A stretch of DNA of 64,000 nucleotides, taken from positions 1,463,654-1,527,653 of the forward strand of contig JAJEKB010021488.1 of the NCBI GenBank assembly GCA_022393335.1, in the 5' to 3' direction. The notes under the pieces were generated by a model. It did no database searches. It saw only the letters and a program-made list of their open reading frames with translations, and had not been told where the DNA came from. Positions 34,101 to 46,525 of the stretch are shown here, in pieces; positions within the stretch are counted from its first letter, which is position 1, and each line of letters starts with the position of its first letter. This DNA comes from Macrotrachela quadricornifera. Its lineage: Eukaryota > Rotifera > Eurotatoria > Philodinida > Philodinidae. The position numbers and the translations under genes were made by a program.

Positions 34101-37100
34101 TCTGCATAGTATAAGTGAATCCTATCAATATCGTTCTACAGATAATATCTTACAATTAGCCAGTTGTCAATGGATTCTTCATCTATGGGAAATCACGTTT
34201 TCTCTTTGCTTTGGATCCACTCTTGTTCTCCTTCATCCGGATGGTCAGCTTGATATCAACTACTTGATGCGAACAATGACGAAAAAGCAAATTAGTGCTC
34301 TCACTACACTCCCGTCAACTGCCCGTCTTCTTGCTGAGCATGCTTCTGCCAAGTCAGATGGAAGTATATCGTGTTTTCATTGGCTGCGTGGATATGTAAT
34401 TGGAGGTGAGTTGAACGATTACTTTTCTTTGTTTTTGTGAAATAGCTGCCTTACGTTTGAATATTTCAATTAACGGCAGTGTCATTCAATTACTACGGTG
34501 AATATTTAGAACTAATGACATCATTTCCTTATTTATTGAATAACACAAAAATAAAACTAGGGAACAATTTATAATTTCCAACATCCATACATATAAAGAA
34601 GAATGTCTGTCTGTCTGTTTGCTATGCATTCAGCTCCTGTAATAGCTAGCATCATTACAGTTTCCATGGCACTCTTCTAGGCCCAGAAAAGGGTGGAGAG
34701 AGGAACGGCACGATCTAGAATTGGAGTGTGGGGCGGAGGATATCCACAGTTTTCGAAATTTAGCAGAAATTAATATATATGAAGAAAAAAGTTTATTTGT
34801 TATTTCTGTATTTGGACATGGTACAAGCAAATAGGAATAAACTTTTCAGGGAACATTTTCTCATTCAATAGGAGGTCAACGACTACCTTCTGTCATAAAA
34901 ACATCGGTTCTCTGCTAGCAAAATGCTTGCTTTTGTATCTGACCAATTAGATTGCAGGATTCGGTTGAATCGAAGAACTGCTAAGTAGCACATTGTGAGC
35001 AAACACAAGACATGTACCTAGGAGCTTTCGAGGATGTTGAGCTTGAATCTGGTGTTCATTTGCCTCGATATCTGATTAGTTGGTCGATTACCAAGAGGAA
35101 TTCAGTTGCCAAGAAACTAATTAATCAAACTTGCGTTTTTGAGAAACAAGTCGGGAAAGGGTTTTCTAGGGTGTTCAATTCAAATATGTAGTTAAATCGC
35201 TATGATATTTGATTGGTTAGTTCAAAACAAATAGAAACCAGCTGACGAAAATTAAATTTTCAAATCAAAAATTAGCCAGAAATTTTTCGAGACAATGACT
35301 TCGAATTAGGGTCCAATCATCTCAGAAACCTATTAGCTAGTCCGAAACCAATGGGAATCGAGTTTTGGGGGAGATGAATATCATTGGATGATCGGAGAAA
35401 GAATATTAGGAATCAGAAGTCTATTGACTTTCATGCTCTACTCGAGCATCTGTCGCTCGACTGAATGACCCATATGAGATAAACATCGAATTCTGAGGAA
35501 ACTAGTTGCCTTGAAGTCGTGCGAAGTGAGGATTTTGAATAAATAGTCCATGAGATGCAAAATTTGTTCGTCATAGATATCAACTTCGAAAGCTACTAAA
35601 GAGTCTATCCCACATAAGCGTCTGTGTGTCTTTCTTTGCAAACAATCGGAATTTAGTGTAGCTCCAATAATACAAAGAACAATATGTCCCCGTAATTCTC
35701 CTACTCAATGAGCATTGTGAACGCAACATTTTAGATTAATTAAAAGTCTTGTTGTATTTAATTTCGATCGGAAATAATGGCGACAACTATATGCTATTAA
35801 TAAATGTGTGATTAAGACAAAAAGTCGACAGAACTCATGAGTTTCAATAAGCTTCTCTAGATCTACGCGTGTGACGAGGAAGAATTCGCCACTTCTGATC
35901 AGTTTTTCACCGTCAGCATTTCATAACAGCTAAGACCTAGAACAATCGAAGCGAGAATATAAAATACGTTCAAAAGCCAGAAAAAAAACCGAGTCAAAGA
36001 ATAGAGTTTTATACATGTCTACTCTCGAAGTACTTAGATTTTCTTATATGTTCGCGAACGCGATAGGAGTTTTGCTTGCATATATAGAGATTGAACTTTG
36101 CCGGGCAGCGCCGGGTATTTGTAAAATACGTGAATACCCCACGAACGCTAACTCTGAACTTGCTTTAAAAAAACAAATACACGCCTCGAATAGTTGTTAA
36201 AATCTATAAATAGTCAAGAAAAGAACTACAAACATCCACGAACAATCAGATAATTCAAAAGGCACCTACAAACACACGCCAACAGTTTGCTCTTGTCAAG
36301 ATCTTTCATCTAGAACTATTTATTAAAATATTCAAGCTAATTAAGTTCTATGTAGCTTGAAATCATAGGATCAAGCTGTAATAGTCATACAGAGTGTTTT
36401 CATCAAAAATCTATCACGTTTACGATAATCTTCATCAACCAAGCTGAAATTGTAAGCAATTGAAGATCTCCCTATTCTAAGGCCCTCGATAAAAATAACA
36501 CCTCTTGCTCTCTAGTGACCATTTTCATGATTTTTCATCAATTTAAAATCGACCTTTTTCTGTAAGTATAAGGAATGACTCAAGCTTTTTATATAAATAT
36601 ATAGTACTAAATTAGTAGATTATGCACATCAATGTATCATCTAAATGTTAGATTATACTAAAAAGAAGAGAGTATAAAGATATCTTATTTTCGGATATTG
36701 TGTTAGGAATCAGAAGACAATATCTAACCACTGATTTTAGCCATGTCAAAAACATATACCCATTGTCTATATAACTATATGAAAAACAGATCTTCACAAC
36801 GTTCCTAATAGGAGATAAAGTAATACGTATGTTTGCGTCCATAGGCATCTATAATAAAAAAATATGCATGTTGTGCTCAATATTTCTCGCTGAAGTACAA
36901 ATTAGCAGAATATAGAATAACATTTTTTTCATTATATGGGACTATAGAATATTTGTCTGCTTAACCTTATCTACCAATACAAATACTTTGAACATATGAC
37001 CTTTATACGATTAGATAAGCACTAGATTTATATGTATTCAACGTGATAAAAGTCGATAGTCGATCATAATATTATGATATAGAATAGATGCGCGGCAACT

Positions 37101-40100
37101 CAGAGTGAATGACTACGGCTCATCCATTCTGAGCTGTCAAAAAGTTGATTTCAAATTGATGAAAACGGTCACTAGAGAGCAAGAGGTGATATTTTTATCG
37201 AGAGCCTTAGAATAGGGAGATCTTCAATTGCTTACAATTTCAGCTTGGTTGATGAAGATTATCGTAAACGTGGTAGATTTCTGATGAAAGCACTCTGTAT
37301 GACTATTACAGCTTGGTCCTATGATTTCAAGCTTCATAGAACTTAATTAGCTTGAATATTTTAATAAATAGTTCTAGATGAAAGATCTTGACAAGAGCAA
37401 ACTGTTGGCGTGTGTTTGTAAGTGGTTTTTGAATTATCTGATTGTTCGTGAGTGTTCGTAGTTCTTTTCTTGACTATTTATAGATTTTAACAACTATTTG
37501 AGGCGTGTATTTGTTTTTTTAAAGCAAGTTCAGAGTTAGCGTTCGTGGGTATTCACGTATTTTACAAATATCCAGGCAAAGCCGGATACTTTCGCTAGTA
37601 TACAATGAATGTGTTGCTGTCTAAAGTGTTGCGAAAATATCCAAAGACTAGTCTTCTCGTTTAAATAATTGTCAACAGTTTGTGCATCATTTATATGAGA
37701 GCTAAAGATAACGAGACATCAGCGACAACATAAAAAAAAGTTCTTTCAATTATCAAAAATGCTAGTCACATGTCTTTTAAGGAATGATCAAAACAGCATA
37801 TGTCCTACAGAATCTAGAAAAAACTATTCTATCAATAGTTCTGTCCCGACTTTCCACATTAATTATTCATGTAATATAAATCAGAAAAGAAAATATTCAT
37901 TTTCCATATGCAATAATGAGTTTAAATTTGTTGAAGCCAATTCAGACCTGTCAGTGATAATCATTTCATCATATTGATTCTTTAGGTTCGATTGTCACGA
38001 AACAACGTATTGCTCCTCTTCTACATCTGATAGAACACCAACGACCTTTACCACGTATTATGATCGCGCTTGGAACTGCGGAAACAATGGGTCTTGCTCA
38101 TTATGTGATTAACTGGGATCTGTTGCAAATATATAACGATTGGGATACACTGCCGATTGGAGGAAGTTTGCCTGGACGACAATGTTTTTTACGTGACGTC
38201 GACAAGGAGCAGCGAGTCACAACACAAGATATTATCGGTGAAATTTGTGTTGTAGCAGGTAACACTTAAATTTTATGTTTCTTAAACTTAGATAATGTTG
38301 GAACGTTTCCAAGCATGAGTCTCCGTTTTAAATCAAGTATTTATCATTTTGTAAAGCTCAATGGGTGCAGTAATCGCGTATAAAAGATTTCTGCTCATGG
38401 TGAACTTTTCAGGAACAACGAAGTTCCATACCTTCTGGAAAATCAGCATAAGACTCTTAACTGAATGGTTGAATTTTAATATTGTAGAGACAAAACATAG
38501 TGTTGTTCAGGCCAATCGAAGGTTATCAGTGTTGCTCTTTCGTTAATTTTTCTATAGCTCATAAAAAACAGTGTTTTCTATCACACGCCTAAAAGTTTCA
38601 CTTTAGTATTATAGGAAGAAACCATGATGTTATTCGGACCATATGAAAGAGCATCATTGATAACCTTCGATTAGCCTGAACAACACTATGCTTTGTCCTT
38701 GCAGTATTCGAATCCAACCTTTCAGTAAAGAATCTTATGCTGATTTTTCAGAAGATATGGAACCTTGTTGTTTCTGAAAAGTTCACTATGGGCAGATATA
38801 TTTTATACGCGATTACTGTACTCATTGAGCTCTACAAAAAGATAAACATCCAAATCAAAACGGAGATTCACACTTGGAAATGTTGGCTCGCTAGCTCGTC
38901 AATATAATGAAGAAGAGCATCTTGCTATAGCGTACACGCACGCCAACATTGAGTTAAAAATTCATATTGAACTTTTCTAAGATTTGAATCCTATCAAAGA
39001 TACTTCAAAACTTGCACTATCGAATATACTAAGCAACACTTTTGTTTAACTTTTAGATAAATATAAAAATCGAGTCGGATAAACCGAATGAGATTAACAA
39101 TAGTGAGTTGACACGACAATTGATACTTCTTTCCATAATAAGATCCAATAGGTATACTGTGTGCACATGCTTTAAATTGATCAATACTTTTCTATTCTCA
39201 CTTTAAATTTCGAATTACAGTTAGATTATTTTTTAATAGTGTTTTTCGAATGACAAAGTTTGATAAAAGCAATTATTATAACATTAGTTACATACAATCA
39301 AAATCCACTAAAGTTTCTCCAAAATATCCTTCTGTAGAGTTATGTAGATCGCTTTTCGAATTTCTTGCTTTGACGAAATAGTGAATGAATAAAAGTGACG
39401 TAAATTGAAGTATAAATCTCTTCGAGTATTTTCCTTGAAACTTTTTCTTTAAAGTGAATGCTGAATGAAATATAATCATTCTTGAATAAAATAAGCTTGT
39501 TTGAAGTGAGAAAGAAGTACATCTATCTGTCATACAGTAAACATATGTTTAACTTGCTTTCAAGATTTTACTTTCTAAATATCGATAAATAAATGCGACA
39601 AACTAATGCTTGCTAACTCTTATGTTATGATTTTTGAATGTTGAAGAATATCAAAGTACTTTTATAGACAATGCTGTCTTCAAATGCTATCGAGGCGATC
39701 CTGTATTGACGGCTCGCACCAAAGTGATATTACCTAATACTTCGACATGTCTTTCTTACGTACGCACAGGTGACTTGGGCCGGTACAACAAAGATCAAGA
39801 CATCGTCTATGTCGGGCGTAAAGATTTTCGTGTCAAAATCTATGGTCAACTTGTTGAACCTGAAGTCATCGAACAAATAATACTGGAAGCGTCAAATTTG
39901 GTCAATGCTTGTATTGTGCGAAAGGAAGAAGTGCAAGAATTGAATAATGAATATCTATCATGTCACTTATTAGTAACATCTGCTGTCGATTCTCGAGAAC
40001 TTATCCATCAAATTGAAATCTATTGCCGACAACATTTGCCTTCATTTATGGTTCCAGTAGCTTGGCAAATGCACAGCGAATTTCCATTGACTCCCTCAGG

Positions 40101-43100
40101 CAAAATAGCTCGGAAGCAACTTGGCGAAATTAAACGAATGGACAATTTTCATCACACTTCGAATGAGTATGTGGTAACTCTTTTTTCATTTCTTTCTTTA
40201 TCTATGTATGTGTAAGTCAAAGTAATATAGATAAACCTTGCCAGACACGTGTACATGTCACTTTGCTAATGCTTTATCAGTACCCATTAAAAGTACAATA
40301 TTACGAGAACTTTGATATCAAGTATTTTCTTTTAGAAAAATATGAGTTTAGCACCAAAATATCTGTCTAAATATGAATAATCTATTGTTACATGATTCGG
40401 TCCCATAGGGAAAAACTTGAGACCACCGATTTATCAACTTTTGCGTTCTCATGTTTTCAGTTTTATTATTCTTTTCTCATCTTTTCTTAATGTATATTAC
40501 AGATTTTTCAATTTGGATACTTGACCTAAAGTTTCCACTTTCTTTTTTATTGGAACCATGTAGATTGTTAAATGAGACAAACAGAAATTTGATGAACAAT
40601 GATGAATCAGTGACCGAATGGGAAAAACGAGTTCACGGCATTTGGTGTGAAGTTCTATCAATTACTGATCCGACAACAATTAGTGTGACGACCCATCTTT
40701 TCTCTTTGGGCGGCAACTCGTTTCATTTTATGAATATCTTTGCCAGTTATCGGAAACAATTTGATTCCTCGATATATTTTCCAGCCGTAACCGCTTTTCT
40801 GCAACATGCTACCATTCGAGGACATGTCCGATTACTTGAAAAGATACTTGCCGATGGTACAATGTCTAAAGAAAAGGAAACTTTACAAGCTTCGCATGTC
40901 ACTAGAGGTGAGTCAACGTTCATTTATTTTATGTAGCTCTTCTATTAAAAAGTAGTATATAATGCCGTGACTTGACCACGAATACGAAACTTCTTTTACC
41001 TTCTACTATTGAATTACAAATTCTTACTAATATACTGAACAAAAAGCGAAACAGTGAATATAGTTTCCATCAACCAAGTTCGTTCAAGTGTGGTAAATGG
41101 TTTTCAATGACGATTTGTACTGCAATTGAGTGATAGAATATTAAGATTGAGAAGCACAACTCTAATATACATTGTATACAGTTTAATACATCATTTATAG
41201 TGCTTGAGGGCAATCCAAAAGTAGTGGTGCCATTACCGAATTTCTTTATAGAAAAGTTGAAAAAAAAATTCTTTTTCTATGGAAAGATAGAGTATTTCTC
41301 ATTCTACTTTTTTTTTTATGTTATTTGATCTCTATTCAACTGGTGACATTTGGATCATAATGAGTGTGACATAAATATATGGGGTATTTTTACATTTCAT
41401 TTTATTATCACGAAATAGGCTGTATAAAAAAACAGAATATGCCACAAGACACAGCATGGGAAGCTCTATAATTTATAAACGACCGCTTATTTTATAGTTA
41501 CACTTTTTAATTTTCAAAATGGCAAAAATTTCTGAGCGACCATATTTCAACATTGCAAAAAACAAGGTTGTTTTTTGGTAAAATACGAATTTGCTCATTT
41601 TCTATCGCATCTTTCTATAATTCTTTTTTGTAAACTGTAGAGCTTTTCAGACTGCATCTCGTGATATATTTTATTTTTTAAACGCGCTGTTAATTGACAA
41701 TAAAATGAAATCCAAAAATGTTCCACACATTATGATCTAATGACACCAGCTAGTTTTCGACAAAAACAGTTCTTACCGAAATTTTATTATTATAATACCA
41801 ATTGAATAGAGATAAAATAGCATAGAAAAGTAGAAAGAAAGACGCTCTATCTTTCTATAAGGGAATTTTGTAATGGTGCCCCTACTTTTGAATTGTCCTA
41901 AGTATGTTGATAAACAAATTTAACTTGCGAGGAGAAATTCCTGAAAGATTAAAAGCTTTTGAGATCATATTTTGCCCCAGTGATAGGAAACCTATAAACT
42001 AAAACAAAATTGAAAGGACTCGGACTGATGTTGAGGTTTGACCAGGATATTGCCACCCTAGATTGGATTTTACCTAAGTGAACTCAATTTTTCGATAAAA
42101 TCCTCTTGTTGAATTTTGATCTGAAAAATATACCCACATGGAAGGTTCTCTAAGACTAACTTATGCACAAAATTTCAAGAGTTTTTGATCAAATGCCTCT
42201 GAAATATACGTTTTTCAAAACATGCATGTTTTCGATAACGCATACTTCAGAGACACTTAATCAAAAACTTTTGAAATTCTGTGTCTAACCTAATCTCACA
42301 AAAACTTCCATATGGGTATAGCTTTCAAGCCAAAATTCGACAAGAGAATTTCATCGAAAAGTTGGGTTCACATAGATAAATTTCACTAAAATGGAAGTAT
42401 CTTGGGTAAATCTCAATGTCAGCTCGAACCCTTTGGAGTTTATTCTAGTCTACAGTTCTCCTATCACTGAGCAAAATATGTGCTCAAAAGCTTTTAATCA
42501 CCTCGGAACTTTTCTTCGTTAGCTGAAATCGAAAAGACAAAACGACTTTTCGATTTGTACTCTATCGATCTTTTGAGCATTTTATCGTTCCATATAAGCT
42601 ACGTCTCAAGGATCAGACTCTTCTACTATGATGAAAGTCCGTTATTGAAAAGATACTATGCAAAATGCGAAAACTGTGAGGCTAAAATAGTAATATATGA
42701 ACCTTTTCTTCGATAAAGTAGAAAGTACTAGGGTAATCTATATTATTAAACATATATTTCAGCTCAGGGCGCATAGTTTTACATATAATTGCGTTAAAAA
42801 AAACTTGCACACTTTTTTTCTACAAAGTTCTCGGCCTTTCACATATTTATTCAAAACCAAAAGATTTTACTAAGCTTTTTACACCAAATGTTCGAAGTAG
42901 ACCCCATGATGTTCAATACAAAGTTTCATCTTTCTAATCTACTTCTACAGTATCTTTCGATATTCTTGAATAAGTGTTGAATGCAACTCCCATGATATCG
43001 CTTTAGCCAAACTTGTAACATCTCGACATATACCAAGTCTACGTTTGAGACAATTGAACAGCCAAACATCTGAAGAAGTTAGACCAGGCTGGTATGATGG

Positions 43101-45252
43101 ATGAAATATAACTTTAAATTTTTCTTCTTGAATATAATTAAAATTAAGATTAATATCTTGCATACGCGGTTTTGCATTGTGGAAATGCAAATTTAATGCC
43201 GTGTTCTTTCATGATAAACTTTTTTTGTGTAAATTTTTGACTAATCTGTTCGAACATTTATCATAATCATACATGCAACAGTTAATTTATCACGAATTTG
43301 TATAGCAGTTAAACCTAGTAATCAACGAGTTGACATATGGGCATATATATGAGATTTACAGGAAAATTTATTAGTCAAGTTCTGTAATATTTTCTCGCAA
43401 ATACTCTTATAACTATTCATCTTTATAGATTTTAATATATATTTTCATTTGCAGGTCCTGCTTCTTACGCTCAAGAAAGCATTTGGCTTGCTGAACAGAC
43501 ACGTTTTATCCAACAAACACCTTCTGTATCTCCTTACAATACGACTGCGGTTTATCACATTGATTCAGGACATTTTTCAATCGATCAGTGTTTGAAAGCC
43601 ATTGATTTCATTGTCACTCGTCATAAGATATTTCAAACGCGACTCAGTTTTAACGTTGAACGTTGTTATTTAGAGCAATCAATTATTGAAACTAGACTAA
43701 ATGATCGACGACCTTACCAAGTTCATATCAGCACAGTACAAAACAAGCAAGATTGTAAAGCATTAGCATATCAAGAAAATTTAATGTCGCTTGATGACTG
43801 TGTTTTTCGATGCCATTTCATTCGATATAATCACACCAATAAAGATACATTAAAACGAGATGATTTCGTTTTATTTACCTTCCATCATGGATCATTTGAT
43901 GGCACAGCTGTGCGCCTATTTATGAATGAATTTACACAAGCATATTCTGGTAATCATAATCTTCAAACGCCTTGCCTTCAATATATTGACTACTCTATTT
44001 ATGAACGTTCAAATATGGATATGAATGCAGCAAAAGACTATTGGCGTGAAGCTCTTAAAGGTTATTCATGGAATCATCAACTTGATCTACCCTATGATTT
44101 TAGTATACCAAATAATGCTCGTCGGTCTGGCCGATGTTGGTCTGTTGTAACTGATATGCCTTCCGAAATCACTAATGCAATAATAGCTCGAGCTAAAGAA
44201 CTTAATGTTACTTTATTACAATTGATATTGACTTGTTTCTATATTTTTCTTGCTCAACTTTCTCCTTACAATCAAGATGCTTGTGTGACTATTCCCATTG
44301 AAAATCGATATCGACCAGAATTCGAAAACATAATTGGTTTGTTCGTAAATATGCTACCTTGTCGAGTAGTTTTTGATGCTTCATCAACTTCGACAGTGAC
44401 ATTCATTGATTTATTGCATAGAGTGCAAAATAATGTGATCAATATGATTCAGTATGGGAATATGCCTTACTTGAAGTTACTTGAATTACATCGTGTACCA
44501 AGCTTCAATCTTCAACTACCATTTCTTCATGTATACTTGGCACTTGTTACATCAACGGACCACAATTATCTCGATACACATGAATTAAATTTGATCTCAT
44601 CATCATCATCTAATCAAGAAAATTGCTCTTTATCGCAATATGATGAACTAACTGTTCCTGAAGATGAGAATATTTTTACATTTCCGAACATGTTCGATAT
44701 AGACCTTACGTTTTATGTCGATATTGAGAAGAAAGAAATACAGTTCTGGTGGGATTATTCGACCGACTTGTTCACCTACAATACAATCAATATGTTGGCA
44801 AAACGATTCACCTATCTACTTGGTGATTTATTTGTATCAACACCATTACAACAATTAGAGACTATACCATTAGTTAAGTTAATACCTATGGCAAAGGAAC
44901 CGATTAACTTAGAGATAAATAATCATCATGTATGTATAATTAAACTCAATTGTTTTTCATCACTACATTCTCTTTATAGGATCATAAATTTCAGAAACAA
45001 TTAGATCAAACGACAAAAATACTCACACCACTTGAAGAACATATTAAAGCAATTTATTCTCGTGTTCTTGAGACAGAGCAGATTGATATCAATAGATCAT
45101 TTTTTGAACAAGGTGGTACATCAATGAAAGCATTGCAAGCCATATATTTAATGCAAGAAAATCCTATGACAAATACAGTTGATGCTAATCTATTCTTCGC
45201 CGCTCATTCAATCATTCAACTTGCACAAATCATCGAAGCAAGTCGTCTGTAA
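31148..45252 (+). CDS. NRPS gene 2: adenylation-carrier-condensation-carrier synthetase
   Basis: This is a complete, spliced non-ribosomal peptide synthetase. Exons: 31148-31431, 32274-32352, 33820-34405, 37986-38258, 39647-40166, 40564-40907, 43455-44929 and 44980-45252. Phases agree throughout, giving about 1277 aa. Adenylation domain (residues 1-575): ISIELDEQSLSYAE, the phosphate loop GTSGSTGKPK (about 194), GTAET in place of YGPTE, RTGDLGRY (about 447) and the catalytic Lys in PSGKIAR (560). Carrier 1 has LGGNS, Ser about 633. The condensation domain opens with SYAQESIWL, has an intact HHGSFDG (839-845) and ENIIGLFVNMLPCR. Carrier 2 has QGGTS, Ser about 1235, and the protein ends soon after. 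It has no second adenylation domain and no thioesterase. The start is the first Met after an in-frame stop. Introns of 0.4-3.6 kb are full of repeats, except the 50-bp last intron. The exact acceptor at 39647 is the weakest call. Confidence 0.88.
32405..33515. repeat. Foldback element with an internal insertion, in NRPS gene 2 intron 2
   Basis: The left arm 32405-32695 starts TTACGAGGGAACC. The right arm 33205-33515 ends GTTGCATCGGTTCC, mirroring it. Arm motifs (CAGACTCTATGCATAACGTA.. against ..TACGTTATGTATAGAGTCTG) are clear. About 500 bp in the middle do not pair as part of these arms and contain their own short mirrored blocks (CTGCATTTTATTTCATTTT at about 33155 and its reverse complement at about 32740). 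Confidence 0.72.
34584..37598 (+). mobile_element. Putative non-autonomous Helitron in NRPS gene 2 intron 3
   Basis: The left end reads A|TCCATACATATAAAGAAG followed by (GTCT)n. The right end is a short GC-rich hairpin (CCAGGCAAAGCCGG) followed by TACTTTCGCTAG|T. A TC start, a hairpin close to a CTRR end and insertion between A and T are the Helitron signature. No Rep/helicase frame is present in 3.0 kb, so it would be non-autonomous. Its 3' third is a large inverted repeat (36097-37598). The ends were judged by eye only. Confidence 0.5.
36097..37598. repeat. Inverted repeat with arms of about 450 bp and a 590-bp loop
   Basis: The left arm 36097-36560 (GCCGGGTATTTGTAAAATACG, GTTTGCTCTTGTCAAGATC, CACCTCTTGCTCTCTAGTGA) is mirrored in order by 37145-37598 (TCACTAGAGAGCAAGAGGTG, GATCTTGACAAGAGCAAAC, CGTATTTTACAAATATCC). 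Identity is high by eye. It forms the 3' part of the putative Helitron. Confidence 0.8.
38300..38880. repeat. Foldback element in NRPS gene 2 intron 4
   Basis: Arms mirror around 38590: AACTTTTCAGGAACAACGAA against TTGTTGTTTCTGAAAAGTTC, and AACCTTCGATTAGCCTGAAC against GTTCAGGCCAATCGAAGGTT. The outer flanks TTTCCAAGCATGAGTCTCCG and CGGAGATTCACACTTGGAAA also pair. Non-coding. Confidence 0.75.
41213..41908. repeat. MITE, complete copy with inverted termini
   Basis: The left terminus GCAATCCAAAAGTAGTGGTG is mirrored by the right terminus CACCCCTACTTTTGAATTGT-like sequence at about 41885-41905. The interior is a long imperfect palindrome. The arms match the terminal 310 bp of the dead DDE transposon at 28.2 kb, so this is probably its internally deleted derivative. 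Confidence 0.78.
41935..42530. repeat. Foldback element, copy in NRPS gene 2
   Basis: Counterpart of 3003-3595, with the same arms around a centre near 42235. It was carried along by the segmental duplication. Confidence 0.72.
42830..43350 (-). pseudogene. Mariner transposase relic
   Basis: The minus strand encodes a mariner-like end segment: HFHNAKPRMQD, then VIFHPSYQPGLTSSDVWLF and a CLKRRLG block. These match the family layout HxDNAxPH..HPPYSPDLAPSDYxLF..L. Asp-to-His/Asn changes in the catalytic motif, an abrupt N-terminal end and upstream stops show it is inactive. It lies in the intron between the first carrier and the condensation exon of NRPS gene 2. It abuts the right edge of the segmental duplication and is absent from NRPS gene 1. 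Confidence 0.7.
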
Positions 45253-46525
45253 AATGAGACATATGTCCACATATTTTGTATTGTTTCTTAACATTGAACA
45301 ATTATTTAAAGTGTACAAATAATATTTCAATACAATTTTTTTCATAATTATTTATTATTAAACTAACGATAATAAGGATGTCGGGCACATCATTTTTATT
45401 ATAACCATTTTTAATTCTTAATAAACTCATTTTGAAATAATTCTAATCTATGAATAACGCAAAAGTCAAATATATATTTTTTTGTTTTGGTTTATTTCTA
45501 TATGTTTGAATGAAGCTTGATGAGCCGATCACAAATATATAATTTTCTAATAGTTTTAAACACTATTTTGATCAGAAAAATAAGCAAAAAAAAGCCACGG
45601 AAAATGTGTAACTCGAAGAAAGGACAATTTTTTTGCTTTATGTTTTTTTTTCAAGTTCGAAAATATTCTTTCCTGATATTTAGTATAAAACTGAATTTAG
45701 AAAAATAACGTCCATAGTTTTGACGTAATATTTGATGTCAGAGTGTAACTAATGAAAATAAGATTTCAAAGTGGTTTCCAACGAGTTTGTAAATCTGTCT
45801 AGTTTTTTTTTAACTAGCAATCGAAGGAAACTTTTCTATATCATTCAAACCATCACCACTCTTATCACAAAAGTATTCTATTCATTTTGTGTTTTTTTTC
45901 AGAATTATGCTTCACTATTAAGAAACTCCAGTTTTCATTTAAAAAAATGACTATCTCTACCCAAAATTAGACGAGTATTTGTCAGCAAGTGGACTTCTAT
46001 CGATTTCAGAAAATACTTTGAGGAAGCAGTTCTGAAAAGATTGAAATTAAAATAATTTCCATTGAAATTTGTCATAGTGACAATACCGAATCCAGTTTTC
46101 AATCTGGTGAATTGTGTCGGACTTCGGAACTCGATTCTGACTCCTATTCCCAAAGGATCAAAGTAATTAAAATAAACTTTCCTCGAAATTAATACCTCAT
46201 TTATATTAGTAATAGAGTGAAATAGTTTGACTCTTATTTAGAATTAAATTTATTTTTGAAATATTATTTTGTAAGACAAAAATATGATGAAAATATTTCA
46301 TCATTCGTTTTTAGTGACAGATCATTATCTTCTATTAATTTTTGAAGTAATTTTAATTCAATGCTTTACTTTCCTATAGGTTTCGAGAAGATTCTTAATT
46401 GGCATAACCTCTAGTTCCCCAATTTCTTGTTTGCAAAATGTTCAAAAATTGCACTTCCTTCAATTTTTTTACAATGGAAAATTTTCGAAAAGACTTCCTT
46501 AACATAATACGGTTTTGAAGATTAT

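Larger units (their letters stand above)
40216..42825 (+). repeat. Segmental duplication, copy 2 (NRPS carrier exon plus flanking intron)
   Basis: Same-strand match to 1399-3935. It contains carrier exon 40564-40907, a complete MITE and a foldback element. The carrier exons differ at 19 of 344 bases (by-eye count), 15 of them changing amino acids. The left edge is about 50 bp past the donor at 40167. The right edge is where a mariner relic begins. Confidence 0.85.
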
